Source: Cohnella faecalis (GTDB taxonomy: Bacteria; Bacillota; Bacilli; Paenibacillales; Paenibacillaceae). Taken from it: a stretch of DNA of 64,000 nucleotides. The stretch is taken from positions 92,380 through 156,379 of the forward strand of contig NZ_QXJM01000048.1 of assembly GCF_003570905.1 (NCBI RefSeq), in the 5' to 3' direction. This document shows, piece by piece, positions 52,660 to 63,121 of the stretch. The notes beneath the pieces are model-generated. The model made no database searches, was not told the origin of the DNA, and saw nothing but the letters and a program-made list of their open reading frames with translations. The position numbers were made by a program, and so were the translations under genes. Positions within the stretch are counted from its first letter, which is position 1, and each line of letters starts with the position of its first letter.

Positions 52660-53656
52660 ATTCGACCCTCCTATTACACAACTTCGAATAACGAATGGCA
52701 TCCAATAGAGTCATGGTTTCGACTGCTTGCTCGAGCGGAACGGCAAGATCCCCAAGGTTCTGTATATGATTAACAAGAGACATGTATATCTCTTTACCTG
52801 CATGTCGTTTCGTATCCGGAACCTGAATCAACTCGGGCGCGGCTCCTTTCCGATACAAGTATGCTTCTTTATCGGAGACGACTTGCAAGGTTGACTTGTC
52901 TCCTCCCACAACCCAAGAATTCGCTCGTGCAGCCGAACCGAAGTTTACGCACATTGACATCAGTATACCGTTGGTCAGTTTCATATTGGCGTGAACATAT
53001 TCTTCGGCTTCGCTCTTGCCCCAGCGTAAGTTTTCGGAAGTGGAAGTAAGTTCCTGAATCTGCCCAAGCTCTAGTTGAAGCAATTGATCGGCAAGATGCA
53101 CACCCCAATCCATCAATGCACCTCCTCCAAAATGGAATTCGTTTCGCCAGGAGGGGTGAAAAGATTTGACTCCGAAGAAGTCACCCGTGCCGAACATGTC
53201 GTAGCGCCTTTCCACAAACAAGATTTCGCCCAGCATTCCTTCCGAAATCACTTTCTTAACGAGAAGAAAATCTCCATCATACCTGCGGTTTTGAAAGACG
53301 GTGACGGTTTTGCCAACTTTGCGGGCAAGCTGTAGCAGTTTCGTCGCTTCCCTGGCATTTACCGTAACGGGCTTCTCGACAATAAGGTGTTTTCCCGCTT
53401 CTAGCGCTTGAACGGCTAACGAAAAGTGCGAATTCGGCGGCGTGGCGATCAGTACGGCATCGATCGGACTGCGCAGCATTTCTTCCAACGATGCATAGAC
53501 CGAAAACCCTCGTTTTTCCGCAAGTACCCGTCGTTCGAGGGTGATGTCGAAAACCCCATGAACTTCGATTTCCTCTATTGATTTAATAATAGGCAGATGT
53601 ACGAGCTCCACGATTCTGCCGAATCCGACAATTCCAAGTCTCAATTTATTGCACAT
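52622..53656 (-). CDS. Gfo/Idh/MocA-family sugar dehydrogenase
   Basis: 344 residues. Rossmann start LRLGIVGFGRIVELVHLPII (GxGxxx), then LIATPPNSHFSLAVQALEAG and the conserved EKPVTV motif (catalytic Lys in HLIVEKPVTVNAREA). The C-terminal substrate domain has GGALMDWGVHLADQLLQLE with the active-site D-x-x-x-H. It likely oxidises a sugar 3-hydroxyl to the keto form for the DegT enzyme encoded next. The start is the ATG at 53656, one base after the carrier-protein stop. Confidence 0.9.
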   Translation of the reverse strand: MCNKLRLGIVGFGRIVELVHLPIIKSIEEIEVHGVFDITLERRVLAEKRGFSVYASLEEMLRSPIDAVLIATPPNSHFSLAVQALEAGKHLIVEKPVTVNAREATKLLQLARKVGKTVTVFQNRRYDGDFLLVKKVISEGMLGEILFVERRYDMFGTGDFFGVKSFHPSWRNEFHFGGGALMDWGVHLADQLLQLELGQIQELTSTSENLRWGKSEAEEYVHANMKLTNGILMSMCVNFGSAARANSWVVGGDKSTLQVVSDKEAYLYRKGAAPELIQVPDTKRHAGKEIYMSLVNHIQNLGDLAVPLEQAVETMTLLDAIRYSKLCNRRVEYGDFAVGTADGV

Positions 53657-53657
53657 A

Positions 53658-53930
53658 TTAATTCGTCGACCTACCACTACCAGCTTGAAGCTGCTGAATA
53701 AACGTAACGAGCGAACCTAAGGTGAAGAACACTGACGGATCGAGGTCCTCTTCAGGTACGGTAACATTGAATTCCTCTTCTATATACACAATCAGTTGAA
53801 GCACCATGATGGAGTCGATGGATAAGTCATCGAATAGACGGCTCTCTTCCGTTACCGTTTCTGGAATCTCCACTTCTAAATACTGATGGATAATAGTGGT
53901 GAGTTGATTTAATACTGCTTCTCTTGTCAT
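53658..53930 (-). CDS. Free-standing acyl/peptidyl carrier protein (second)
   Basis: 90 residues. Phosphopantetheine serine in LFDDLSIDSIMVLQLIVYIE (about residue 39), then the acidic helix EEEFNVTVPEEDLDPS. It is related in pattern to the first carrier (44377-44658). GGAGAG lies upstream of the ATG. It sits between the carbamoyltransferase and the dehydrogenase. The free-standing AMP ligase at 55650-56888 is its likely loading enzyme. Confidence 0.88.
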   Translation of the reverse strand: MTREAVLNQLTTIIHQYLEVEIPETVTEESRLFDDLSIDSIMVLQLIVYIEEEFNVTVPEEDLDPSVFFTLGSLVTFIQQLQAGSGRSTN

Positions 53931-53978
53931 TTTTACTCTCCTTTAATACGTAAATTGTTTCTAAAAGAAACTACATAC

Positions 53979-55628
53979 TCAAGAAACGGAAGCTTTTCGT
54001 TTTGAAACGATAAAGTCATGAATCACCAAGTAATCCAAATCGATGTTCAAGAAACATCGGATCGCGTCTGAGGGCGATTCTATAATGGGCTCCCCGTTAT
54101 CATTAAACGATGTGTTTAACAAGACGGGGACGCCGGTTCGATCGTAGAAGGCCGTCAAGAGATTATGCAGCTTTGGATTCAACTGCTTACTAACGGTTTG
54201 TAACCTTCCCGTACCGTCCACATGGGTTACTGCCGGAATCTGTTTGCGTTTATCTGGTTCAATATATGGCACGAACATCATATAATACGAAGGATGCCGC
54301 ATGAAAAAGTATTGTTCTTGTTGCTCCTCTAGTACAATGGGTGCGAATGGACGGAATGCTTCTCGATGTTTAATTCTGGAATTGATGATGTCCTTCATCT
54401 CCGCCCTTCGAGGATCCGCTAGAATGCTCCGATTCCCCAAAGCACGCGGTCCGATTTCGGATCTTCCTTGAAACCAACCGATAATATTCCCTTCGGAAAT
54501 CAGCCGCGCTGTCGTTTCGACCACATTTTCCAATTTCTCCACATGCAATCTATCGCAATACTTATTTAATTCTGCTTCTATTGAATCTTCCGAGTATTCC
54601 TTTCCCAAATAGGGACTAAAGATTTGTCCTTTAGCTGCTCTAGGTTGATTTAAGATGTTGTGGTAACCGAACAACGCACTGCCAATTGCCATGCCTGCGT
54701 CCCCCGCGGACGGTTGGACGAACACGTTTTCAAATTGCGTTTCTTCTAGGATCTTATAGTTCATGACGCTGTTTAAGCCGACCCCTCCCGCAATACAGAG
54801 GTTTTTGGATCCAGTTACGCGATGAAGATAATGGCATGCATTAAGCACAATGCGCTCAAGATGATGCTGAAGTGCATACGCAATATCCGCTTTTGCTTGC
54901 TCGATTTTATCCGCATTTTGACTTGGTGATAAAGCCCGAAACAAAAACCGAGCAACAAGCGGAAAGTGTTTCTTGTTTTGTACGAATCCCCCTTCCTCGT
55001 TCAATTCATAAAATCTGTAGAATTCCTCGACAAATCGATTGGTGCCGTAGGGGGCTAGCCCCATTGTTTTTTTCTTCTTCATACATTTGGAATCCGATCA
55101 TTTCAGTAATTGCGGTATAGAGACCACCGATCGTATTTTCCGTTTTTAATACAGGAAAATAGTCAACAACACGACCTAGCGTTTTTTTGATCTCTATTAA
55201 TTGAGATCCTTTTCCGTGATAGAAAGATGTGGTTTCATGCAACTGGTTTTCCGAGTCGATCCGGCTACCGGAACCGTCTATAACGAGTACTGCCGCGTCT
55301 TCAAATCCGGACGGATAAAACGCGCTGGAAGCATGAGCCAGATGATGGTTGATTAGGCGCGTTTTATTGAATAATTCCTGAATTTCCACGTAAATCCTGG
55401 GTGTAGAGTGTCGTTCCCCATGATCAAATCGATATCCTTTAATTGCAACCCTGCCGCTTCCAAAACAGTACATTGCCGCATTGCAATTCAAGATCATTTC
55501 ATCGCTTAAACCGACAGAGTGTTTTAGTCGGCTTAACCGTTCATCTTCAATGGCGTATTTAATCTCCCCATCCACTATGAGACAGGCCGAAAAATCATGC
55601 CAAGACCACCGAGGCTCAAAATATTCAT
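53979..55628 (-). pseudogene. NodU/CmcH/TobZ-family O-carbamoyltransferase, frameshifted in this copy
   Basis: ATG at 55628 (GGGAG upstream). The N-terminal actin-like domain has RLINHHLAHASSAFYPSGFE (metal His pair) and AVLVIDGSGS. The C-terminal YrdC-like domain has GGVGLNSVMNYKIL, VQPSAGDAGMAIGSALFGYH, GWFQGRSEIGPRALGNRSIL and FRPFAPIVLEE, the carbamoyl-adenylate site. It transfers a carbamoyl group from carbamoyl phosphate to a hydroxyl. Small indels near 55090, 55392 and in T/A runs break the frame; most are absent in the inverted copy at 63122, so the gene is intact in nature (about 550 residues). It probably decorates the sugar or peptide. Confidence 0.85.
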
Positions 55629-58600
55629 CGAATTATCTCCCTTAAAAAATCAAACATTTCCACGCTCACTTAGGTATTTTCGGCTGATTTTACCAGATGG
55701 TGGCCGAGGAATCTCCTTTACAAACTCGACTACTCCGGGAACTTTATACGGAGGCAAATGCCATTTGCACCAATCTCTGACTTCCTCTGCCGACATCAAG
55801 CCGGAACGCACAATTATTGCTTTTACCGCTTCGCCCCAAACCGGGTGTTTGGTTCGGTGCACGACGGCCTCGGCAATACCGGGCATGCTTGTGATAACAC
55901 GTTCAACCTCCAATGGTGCGACCTTTAATCCAGATACGCAGATTAAGTCGTCCAATCTTCCATAAATCTGAAGAGAACCATCAGGTGATAAGAATCCTAT
56001 ATCGCCGGTACAAATCGTATTGTTTCCAAATGAAACAACAACTTCATGAAAATCACTCTCTCTTTCCGCTACAGCCACCTCTAGATGAGGCAAGGGCTTG
56101 CCGACATCCGATGCAGAAGCAGGGTCGTCCGCAATCGAAATGCACCCTATCTCCGAACACCCATACTGCTGATAAACTTGCTGCGAATTCTTTTTTATTG
56201 TTTGTAGCAAATCGTCTGTTAGCGGCGAACCAGAACTGATTATTTTATAAAAATGCAAAGGTTCCTTTTGAAACGAAGCAGCGAGATGAAACAAAAAGGG
56301 GACTCCATAGACAACCGCGTTCCTCGTCGATCTTACCATCTTCGCTATGTGTTTTGGGTTTTTGTCGACTACAATAATAGGTTTAACCCTTCTGGCAAGA
56401 GCGGCAAGCATTCCGACCAACCCAAAAGAATGATACACGGGAACCAGGATCAATGGTATGTCGCTATCCGCCCATGCGATCGCTTTATTATAGGAATCAA
56501 TTTCAACATCGACGTCTTTCCATAATCGACGAATTAGCTTTGGCGTCCCACTCGTTCCTGAACTGCACTGGAATAAGGAAGGCTCCTCACGAGAAGCCTT
56601 CCTACCAAGAGGAATTATTTCCCGGCATGTCTCATGCAGTAAAAAAGAACTTCCCGCCCTCTTAGCAATTTCTTTAGCCGTCTGAAGAGGAGTCTCTCCA
56701 TTCAGCAGCAAAACCGAACCCCCTCTCTCTTTCAAGTATAAAACGGCGCTTAATATTGCCAAAGGGGATTTCAAACAAACGGCGAACATGAAATCAGCTG
56801 GGGAATGCAAGTCGTTCATTTTTGCAAATTGAGGAAACCAATTTTGCACTTCCTGCTTTCCGTGATGACTTTGATCGACGGAAATCATATGTTTCACTTC
56901 CTTTAGGCGTTCTTCAGAAATAAAAATCAACCATTTCCATTGATGAATGTCTCTTTGGTATCTTGAACGGGTCTCCTATTCCAATATCCTTTATTTTTAT
57001 GCTTCTATCCCCAATTATTTGTAACAATATTTTTTGATAATCTTCGACTAATCTGATGATCGTTTCTCTTTTAAATAGTTTTATTGAATACTCCATAGTT
57101 AATTGAATTTCGTTTTGCGCTTCATTACCTTGTAGATTTAAATTATACTTGGCCGTACCATTGCCTACAGCAGATGGAATAAATTCAATATTTGAAGTGT
57201 CGTGCTCGCTATTCGAATATAAATTCGAGTTCAATCCGAACATCGCGTCAAACAGTACACTTCGGCTAGGTTCCGCTGTTACACCCAATTTCTCCACCAA
57301 CATTTCGAATGGAAAAGTCTGGTTATCGTATGCCTCAATTGTATTTTGCCTTATTTCTTTCAAAAATTCCATAAATATTTTATCTTTATCGACTAAATTC
57401 CTCATACAAATATTGTTGATCATAATCCCCATAATGTTGGCTAAATCGACATGTGTCCTTCCAGCGACTGGCGTTCCTACAACAATGTCTTCCTGTCCCG
57501 AAATTTTGGAAAGTAAAATGGTAAATGCGGAGAGCAATACCATATAAAGCGTCGTTTCCGTTTCCAGAGACAGCTGTTTTAAACTCATCGTCGTTTTTTC
57601 GTCTAGAATGAACCCGACTTGATCTCCTTCATAACTCTTGTAAGACGGCCGAGGGTAATCCGTTGGCAACGCCAGTTTTGGAATTTCGCTCGAAAATCGA
57701 TTCAGCCAAAATCGCTCTTGCTTTGCAACCTGTTCATTAAGAAATACATTGCGCTGCCATTCCGAAAAATCTTTGTATTGCAAGCGTAACGGTTCAATAC
57801 TTTCCCGTGATAAATTTCAATGAATTCCCGCTCTAGAATTTCCATCGACAACCCATCTGCAATAATGTGGTGTAAATCGTATAGCATCATGTGGCGTTGT
57901 TCCGAAAGTCGGATCAATCCTACCCTTAGCAACGGAGCTTGATCGAGTGAAAACGGTCGCACGAATTCACTGACAATAGAGCCTACTCCATCCAGATCAG
58001 CTTGCCAATAATCAATCTCAAATTCTACGTCTTGATGAATTCTCTGTACCGGTTCTCCGTCATCCAATGAAAAGAAGTCCTCAATGATTCATGTCTACTT
58101 ATTAATGATTTAAATGCGAGCTCAAACCGATTTCTATCCAATTCCCCATTGATAAAATAGCCTTTCGGCATATTATAGGTTTTATCTTGCGGGTTCATTT
58201 GATTTTGGATAAATAACAGTTTTTGAGCCGAGGACTGCGGATAATACTCCCTTTCATCCGCTGGTGTTATGAGTTTGTAAGAGCTAATTTCTTTATTTTG
58301 AATCAAATTTGACAATGCTTTAATGGTGGACGTCCGGAAAATATCGCCAATTCGAACATCGACGTTTAATTCCTTGCTCACGGCAGAAGCCATCGCGGAA
58401 GCCCGCAAGGAATGGCCGCCAATTTCAAAGAAATTTTCACCGATCCCTATTTGTTCGCGGCCGAGCACTTGTCTCCATATGGAAACAATTTTTTGTCAAG
58501 TTCATTTCTCGGCGCCTCGTTGGCGACTCCAAAATCATAATTACCTTCTGGCGACGGCAATGCTTTCCGGTCCAGCTTCCCGTTGGGCGTCAGCGGCATC

Positions 58601-59314
58601 TGCTCTACCTGCACGAAGAACGACGGGATCATGTATTGGGGCAACATTTCCGACAAACGCTTCCTCAGTTCCGCTGTGCCAAGATTGCCGTTCGCGACGA
58701 AATAGGCGCATAAATACGCGCTTCCTTCTTCATCCTTACGCGCGATGACCGTTGCTTCCTTGACCGATTCGTGTGACCGAAGCGCCGATTCCACTTCGCC
58801 CAATTCAATGCGGTGGCCGCGGACTTTCACTTGCTCGTCGATCCGTCCCAAGTATTCGATGTTCCCGTCGGCAGCCAGCGCGCCAGGTCTCCCGTCCGGT
58901 ACATCCGCTCGCCAGGCGCGAACGGGTTGGCTACGAATTTCTCCACTGTGAGCTCCGGTTGATTCAAGTAACCTCTTGAGACACCGTCGCCCGAAATATA
59001 CATTTCCCGGCAACACCGATCGGAACCTCCTGCATGTAGGAGTTCAATATATATATTTGTACGTTGGATGCAGGAACCCCAATCGGTACCGATGTATACC
59101 CTTGCTCCCGGCATCGAACAAATACACTGTACAACCAACGACGGTCTCCGTCGGTCCATACTCGTTATAGATCTCTACCTTGCCTTCATATTTTTCGTAA
59201 ATGCTTTGTGCTAATGCATGGCTGAAATCTTCTCCGCCCACGATCAACCTCTTCATGCTGGTGGAAGAAGATAGATGCACATCCGTTTCGAGCAGCTTTA
59301 AGTGGCTCGGCGTT
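54739..59314. repeat. Left arm of a large inverted duplication
   Basis: This segment is the reverse complement of 59437-64000, apart from scattered one-base indels (net 12 bases). Position 59314 pairs with 59437 and 54739 with 64000, so the right arm probably continues past the window. Confidence 0.95.
55650..56888 (-). CDS. Free-standing AMP-forming acyl/aminoacyl ligase
   Basis: 412 residues from the ATG at 56888 (AGGAAG upstream). ANL-superfamily motifs in order: FQCSSGTSGTPKLIRRLWKD (A3), YQQYGCSEIGCISIADD (A5), TGDIGFLSPDGSLQIYGRLD (A7/A8 with GRxD), and the C-terminal PSGKISRKYL lysine (A10). It lacks a fused carrier and is short at the N-terminus. It adenylates an acid and loads a carrier, probably the one at 53658. 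Hydroxyphenylglycine or an aryl/hydroxy acid are candidate substrates; the sequence does not decide. This copy reads without breaks. Confidence 0.85.
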   Translation of the reverse strand: MISVDQSHHGKQEVQNWFPQFAKMNDLHSPADFMFAVCLKSPLAILSAVLYLKERGGSVLLLNGETPLQTAKEIAKRAGSSFLLHETCREIIPLGRKASREEPSLFQCSSGTSGTPKLIRRLWKDVDVEIDSYNKAIAWADSDIPLILVPVYHSFGLVGMLAALARRVKPIIVVDKNPKHIAKMVRSTRNAVVYGVPFLFHLAASFQKEPLHFYKIISSGSPLTDDLLQTIKKNSQQVYQQYGCSEIGCISIADDPASASDVGKPLPHLEVAVAERESDFHEVVVSFGNNTICTGDIGFLSPDGSLQIYGRLDDLICVSGLKVAPLEVERVITSMPGIAEAVVHRTKHPVWGEAVKAIIVRSGLMSAEEVRDWCKWHLPPYKVPGVVEFVKEIPRPPSGKISRKYLSERGNV

Positions 59315-59436
59315 AATTGAGTAGTCCACCTTGTCTTCCTCTATAATTCGCTTAATAACGGATGCTTGGTTCTCCCATGGTATACCAACTTATTTTCCGG
59401 TAATCAGCGGCAGGTACAAGGATGTAACGTCAAATC
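56914..59436 (-). pseudogene. NRPS end: partial adenylation domain, PCP, condensation domain; many frameshifts
   Basis: Read from 59436 leftwards and repaired: A domain from core A4 (FDLTVTSLYLPLITG; VDYLKLTPSHLKLLE; LIVGGEDF), A5 NEYGPTETVVG, A7/A8 YRTGDLARWLPDGNIEYLGR with KVRGHRIELGE, A10 NGKLDRKALP; PCP ENFFEIGGHSLRA; then a condensation domain with ASAQKLLF-type start (SSAQKLLFIQNQMNPQDKTY), active-site LHHIIADGLS (HHxxxDG) and VGTPVAGRTHVDLANIMGIM. Reading the pocket residues gives D-L-T-K-V-G-E-V-G, the Asn-type code. The protein ends with the C domain, so the next unit must be supplied in trans. At least eight single-base breaks occur here and in 59315-59436. The upstream part of the NRPS is not in the window. 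Confidence 0.82.
59315..59436 (-). other. Single-copy turn of the inverted duplication, coding for NRPS A-domain
   Basis: These 122 bases are present once. On the minus strand, adding about three bases gives FDLTVTSLYLPLITG, then GNKLVVYHGENQASVIKRII and EEDKVDYLKLTP, which continues smoothly into the left arm. So the spacer belongs to the left-arm gene and is especially error-rich. Confidence 0.85.
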
Positions 59437-61839
59437 AACGCCGAGCCACTTAAGCTGCTCGAAACGGATGTGCATCTATCTTCTTCCACCAGCATGAAGA
59501 GGTTGATCGTGGGCGGAGAAGATTTCAGCCATGCATTAGCACAAAGCATTTACGAAAAATTGAAGGCAAGGTAGAGATCTATAACGAGTATGGACCGACG
59601 GAGACCGTCGTTGGTTGTACAGTGTATTTGTTCGATGCCGGAGCAAGGGGTATACATCGGTACCGATTGGGGTTCCTGCATCCAACGTACAAATATATAT
59701 ATTGAACTCCTACATGCAGGAGGTTCCGATCGGTGTTGCCGGGGAAATGTATATTTCGGGCGACGGTGTCTCAAGAGGTTACTTGAATCAACCGGAGCTC
59801 ACAGTGGAGAAATTCGTAGCCAACCCGTTCGCGCCTGGCGAGCGGATGTACCGGACGGGAGACCTGGCGCGCTGGCTGCCGGACGGGAACATCGAATACT
59901 TGGGACGGATCGACGAGCAAGTGAAAGTCCGCGGCCACCGCATTGAATTGGGCGAAGTGGAATCGGCGCTTCGGTCACACGAATCGGTCAAGGAAGCAAC
60001 GGTCATCGCGCGTAAGGATGAAGAAGGAAGCGCGTATTTATGCGCCTATTTCGTCGCGAACGGCAATCTTGGCACAGCGGAACTGAGGAAGCGTTTGTCG
60101 GAAATGTTGCCCCAATACATGATCCCGTCGTTCTTCGTGCAGGTAGAGCAGATGCCGCTGACGCCCAACGGGAAGCTGGACCGGAAAGCATTGCCGTCGC
60201 CAGAAGGTAATTATGATTTTGGAGTCGCCAACGAGGCGCCGAGAAATGAACTTGACAAAAAATGGTTTCCATATGGAGACAAGTGCTCGGCCGCGAACAA
60301 ATAGGGATCGGTGAAAATTTCTTTGAAATTGGCGGCCATTCCTTGCGGGCTTCCGCGATGGCTTCTGCCGTGAGCAAGGAATTAAACGTCGATGTTCGAA
60401 TTGGCGATATTTTCCGGACGTCCACCATTAAAGCATTGTCAAATTTGATTCAAAATAAAGAAATTAGCTCTTACAAACTCATAACACCAGCGGATGAAAG
60501 GGAGTATTATCCGCAGTCCTCGGCTCAAAAACTGTTATTTATCCAAAATCAAATGAACCCGCAAGATAAAACCTATAATATGCCGAAAGGCTATTTTATC
60601 AATGGGGAATTGGATAGAAATCGGTTTGAGCTCGCATTTAAATCATTAATAAGTAGACATGAATCATTGAGGACTTCTTTTCATTGGATGACGGGAGAAC
60701 CGGTACAGAGAATTCATCAAGACGTAGAATTTGAGATTGATTATTGGCAAGCTGATCTGGATGGAGTAGGCTCTATTGTCAGTGAATTCGTGCGACCGTT
60801 TTCACTCGATCAAGCTCCGTTGCTAAGGGTAGGATTGATCCGACTTTCGGAACAACGCCACATGATGCTATACGATTTACACCACATTATTGCAGATGGG
60901 TTGTCGATGGAAATTCTAGAGCGGGAATTCATTGAAATTTATCACGGGAAAGTATTGGAACCGTTACGCTTGCAATACAAAGATTTTTCGGAATGGCAGC
61001 GCAATGTATTTCTTAATGAACAGGTTGCAAAGCAAGAGCGATTTTGGCTGAATCGATTTTCGAGCGAAATTCCAAAACTGGCGTTGCCAACGGATTACCC
61101 TCGGCCGTCTTACAAGAGTTATGAAGGAGATCAAGTCGGGTTCATTCTAGACGAAAAAACGACGATGAGTTTAAAACAGCTGTCTCTGGAAACGGAAACG
61201 ACGCTTTATATGGTATTGCTCTCCGCATTTACCATTTTACTTTCCAAAATTTCGGGACAGGAAGACATTGTTGTAGGAACGCCAGTCGCTGGAAGGACAC
61301 ATGTCGATTTAGCCAACATTATGGGGATTATGATCAACAATATTTGTATGAGGAATTTAGTCGATAAAGATAAAATATTTATGGAATTTTTGAAAGAAAT
61401 AAGGCAAAATACAATTGAGGCATACGATAACCAGACTTTTCCATTCGAAATGTTGGTGGAGAAATTGGGTGTAACAGCGGAACCTAGCCGAAGTGTACTG
61501 TTTGACGCGATGTTCGGATTGAACTCGAATTTATATTCGAATAGCGAGCACGACACTTCAAATATTGAATTTATTCCATCTGCTGTAGGCAATGGTACGC
61601 CAAGTATAATTTAAATCTACAAGGTAATGAAGCGCAAAACGAAATTCAATTAACTATGGAGTATTCAATAAAACTATTTAAAAGAGAAACGATCATCAGA
61701 TTAGTCGAAGATTATCAAAAATATATTGTTACAAATAATTGGGGATAGAAGCATAAAAATAAAGGATATTGGAATAGGAGACCCGTTCAAGATACCAAAG
61801 AGACATTCATCAATGGAAATGGTTGATTTTTATTTCTGA
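59437..61839 (+). pseudogene. Inverted copy of the NRPS end (A partial-PCP-C), frameshifted
   Basis: Same protein as 56914-59314 on the opposite strand, with fewer breaks: the A-domain C-terminal part and linker are open at 59615-60304 (from GVPASNVQIYILNSYMQEVP on) and PCP plus condensation domain at 60262-61614, through LHHIIADGLSMEILEREFIE to the SAVGNGT break. Breaks differ from those in the left arm (losses near 59560, 59640, 60261 and 61598). It begins abruptly inside the A domain with no start codon or ribosome site, which argues against an independent gene. Confidence 0.75.
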
Positions 61840-61864
61840 AGAACGCCTAAAGGGAAGTGAAACA

Positions 61865-63100
61865 TATGATTTCCGTCGATCAAAGTCATCACGGAAAGCA
61901 GGAAGTGCAAAATTGGTTTCCTCAATTTGCAAAAATGAACGACTTGCATTCCCAGCTGATTTCATGTTCGCCGTTTGTTTGAAATCCCCTTTGGCAATAT
62001 TAAGCGCCGTTTTATACTTGAAAGAGAGGGGGTTCGGTTTTGCTGCTGAATGGAGAGACTCCTCTTCAGACGGCTAAAGAAATTGCTAAGAGGGCGGGAA
62101 GTTCTTTTTACTGCATGAGACATGCCGGGAAATAATTCCTCTTGGTAGGAAGGCTTCTCGTGAGGAGCCTTCCTTATTCCAGTGCAGTTCAGGAACGAGT
62201 GGGACGCCAAAGCTAATTCGTCGATTATGGAAAGACGTCGATGTTGAAATTGATTCCTATAATAAAGCGATCGCATGGGCGGATAGCGACATACCATTGA
62301 TCCTGGTTCCCGTGTATCATTCTTTTGGGTTGGTCGGAATGCTTGCCGCTCTTGCCAGAAGGGTTAAACCTATTATTGTAGTCGACAAAAACCCAAAACA
62401 CATAGCGAAGATGGTAAGATCGACGAGGAACGCGGTTGTCTATGGAGTCCCCTTTTTGTTTCATCTCGCTGCTTCGTTTCAAAAGGAACCTTTGCATTTT
62501 TATAAAATAATCAGTTCTGGTTCGCCGCTAACAGACGATTTGCTACAAACAATAAAAAAGAATTCGCAGCAAGTTTATCAGCAGTATGGGTGTTCGGAGA
62601 TAGGGTGCATTTCGATTGCGGACGACCCTGCTTCTGCATCGGATGTCGGCAAGCCCTTGCCTCATCTAGAGGTGGCTGTAGCGGAAAGAGAGAGTGATTT
62701 TCATGAAGTTGTTGTTTCATTTGGAAACAATACGATTTGTACCGGCGATATAGGATTCTTATCACCTGATGGTTCTCTTCAGATTTATGGAAGATTGGAC
62801 GACTTAATCTGCGTATCTGGATTAAAGGTCGCACCATTGGAGGTTGAACGTGTTATCACAAGCATGCCCGGTATTGCCGAGGCCGTCGTGCACCGAACCA
62901 AACACCCGGTTTGGGGCGAAGCGGTAAAAGCAATAATTGTGCGTTCCGGCTTGATGTCGGCAGAGGAAGTCAGAGATTGGTGCAAATGGCATTTGCCTCC
63001 GTATAAAGTTCCCGGAGTAGTCGAGTTTGTAAAGGAGATTCCTCGGCCACCATCTGGTAAAATCAGCCGAAAATACCTAAGTGAGCGTGGAAATGTTTGA
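61865..63100 (+). pseudogene. Inverted copy of the AMP ligase, N-terminal part frameshifted
   Basis: Identical in content to 55650-56888. From 62297 the frame is open through A5 YQQYGCSEIGCISIADD to SERGNV at 63100. Upstream, several missing bases between about 61905 and 62200 break the N-terminus, where the left-arm copy is intact. Same predicted ligase function. Confidence 0.75.
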
Positions 63101-63121
63101 TTTTTTAAGGGAGATAATTCG

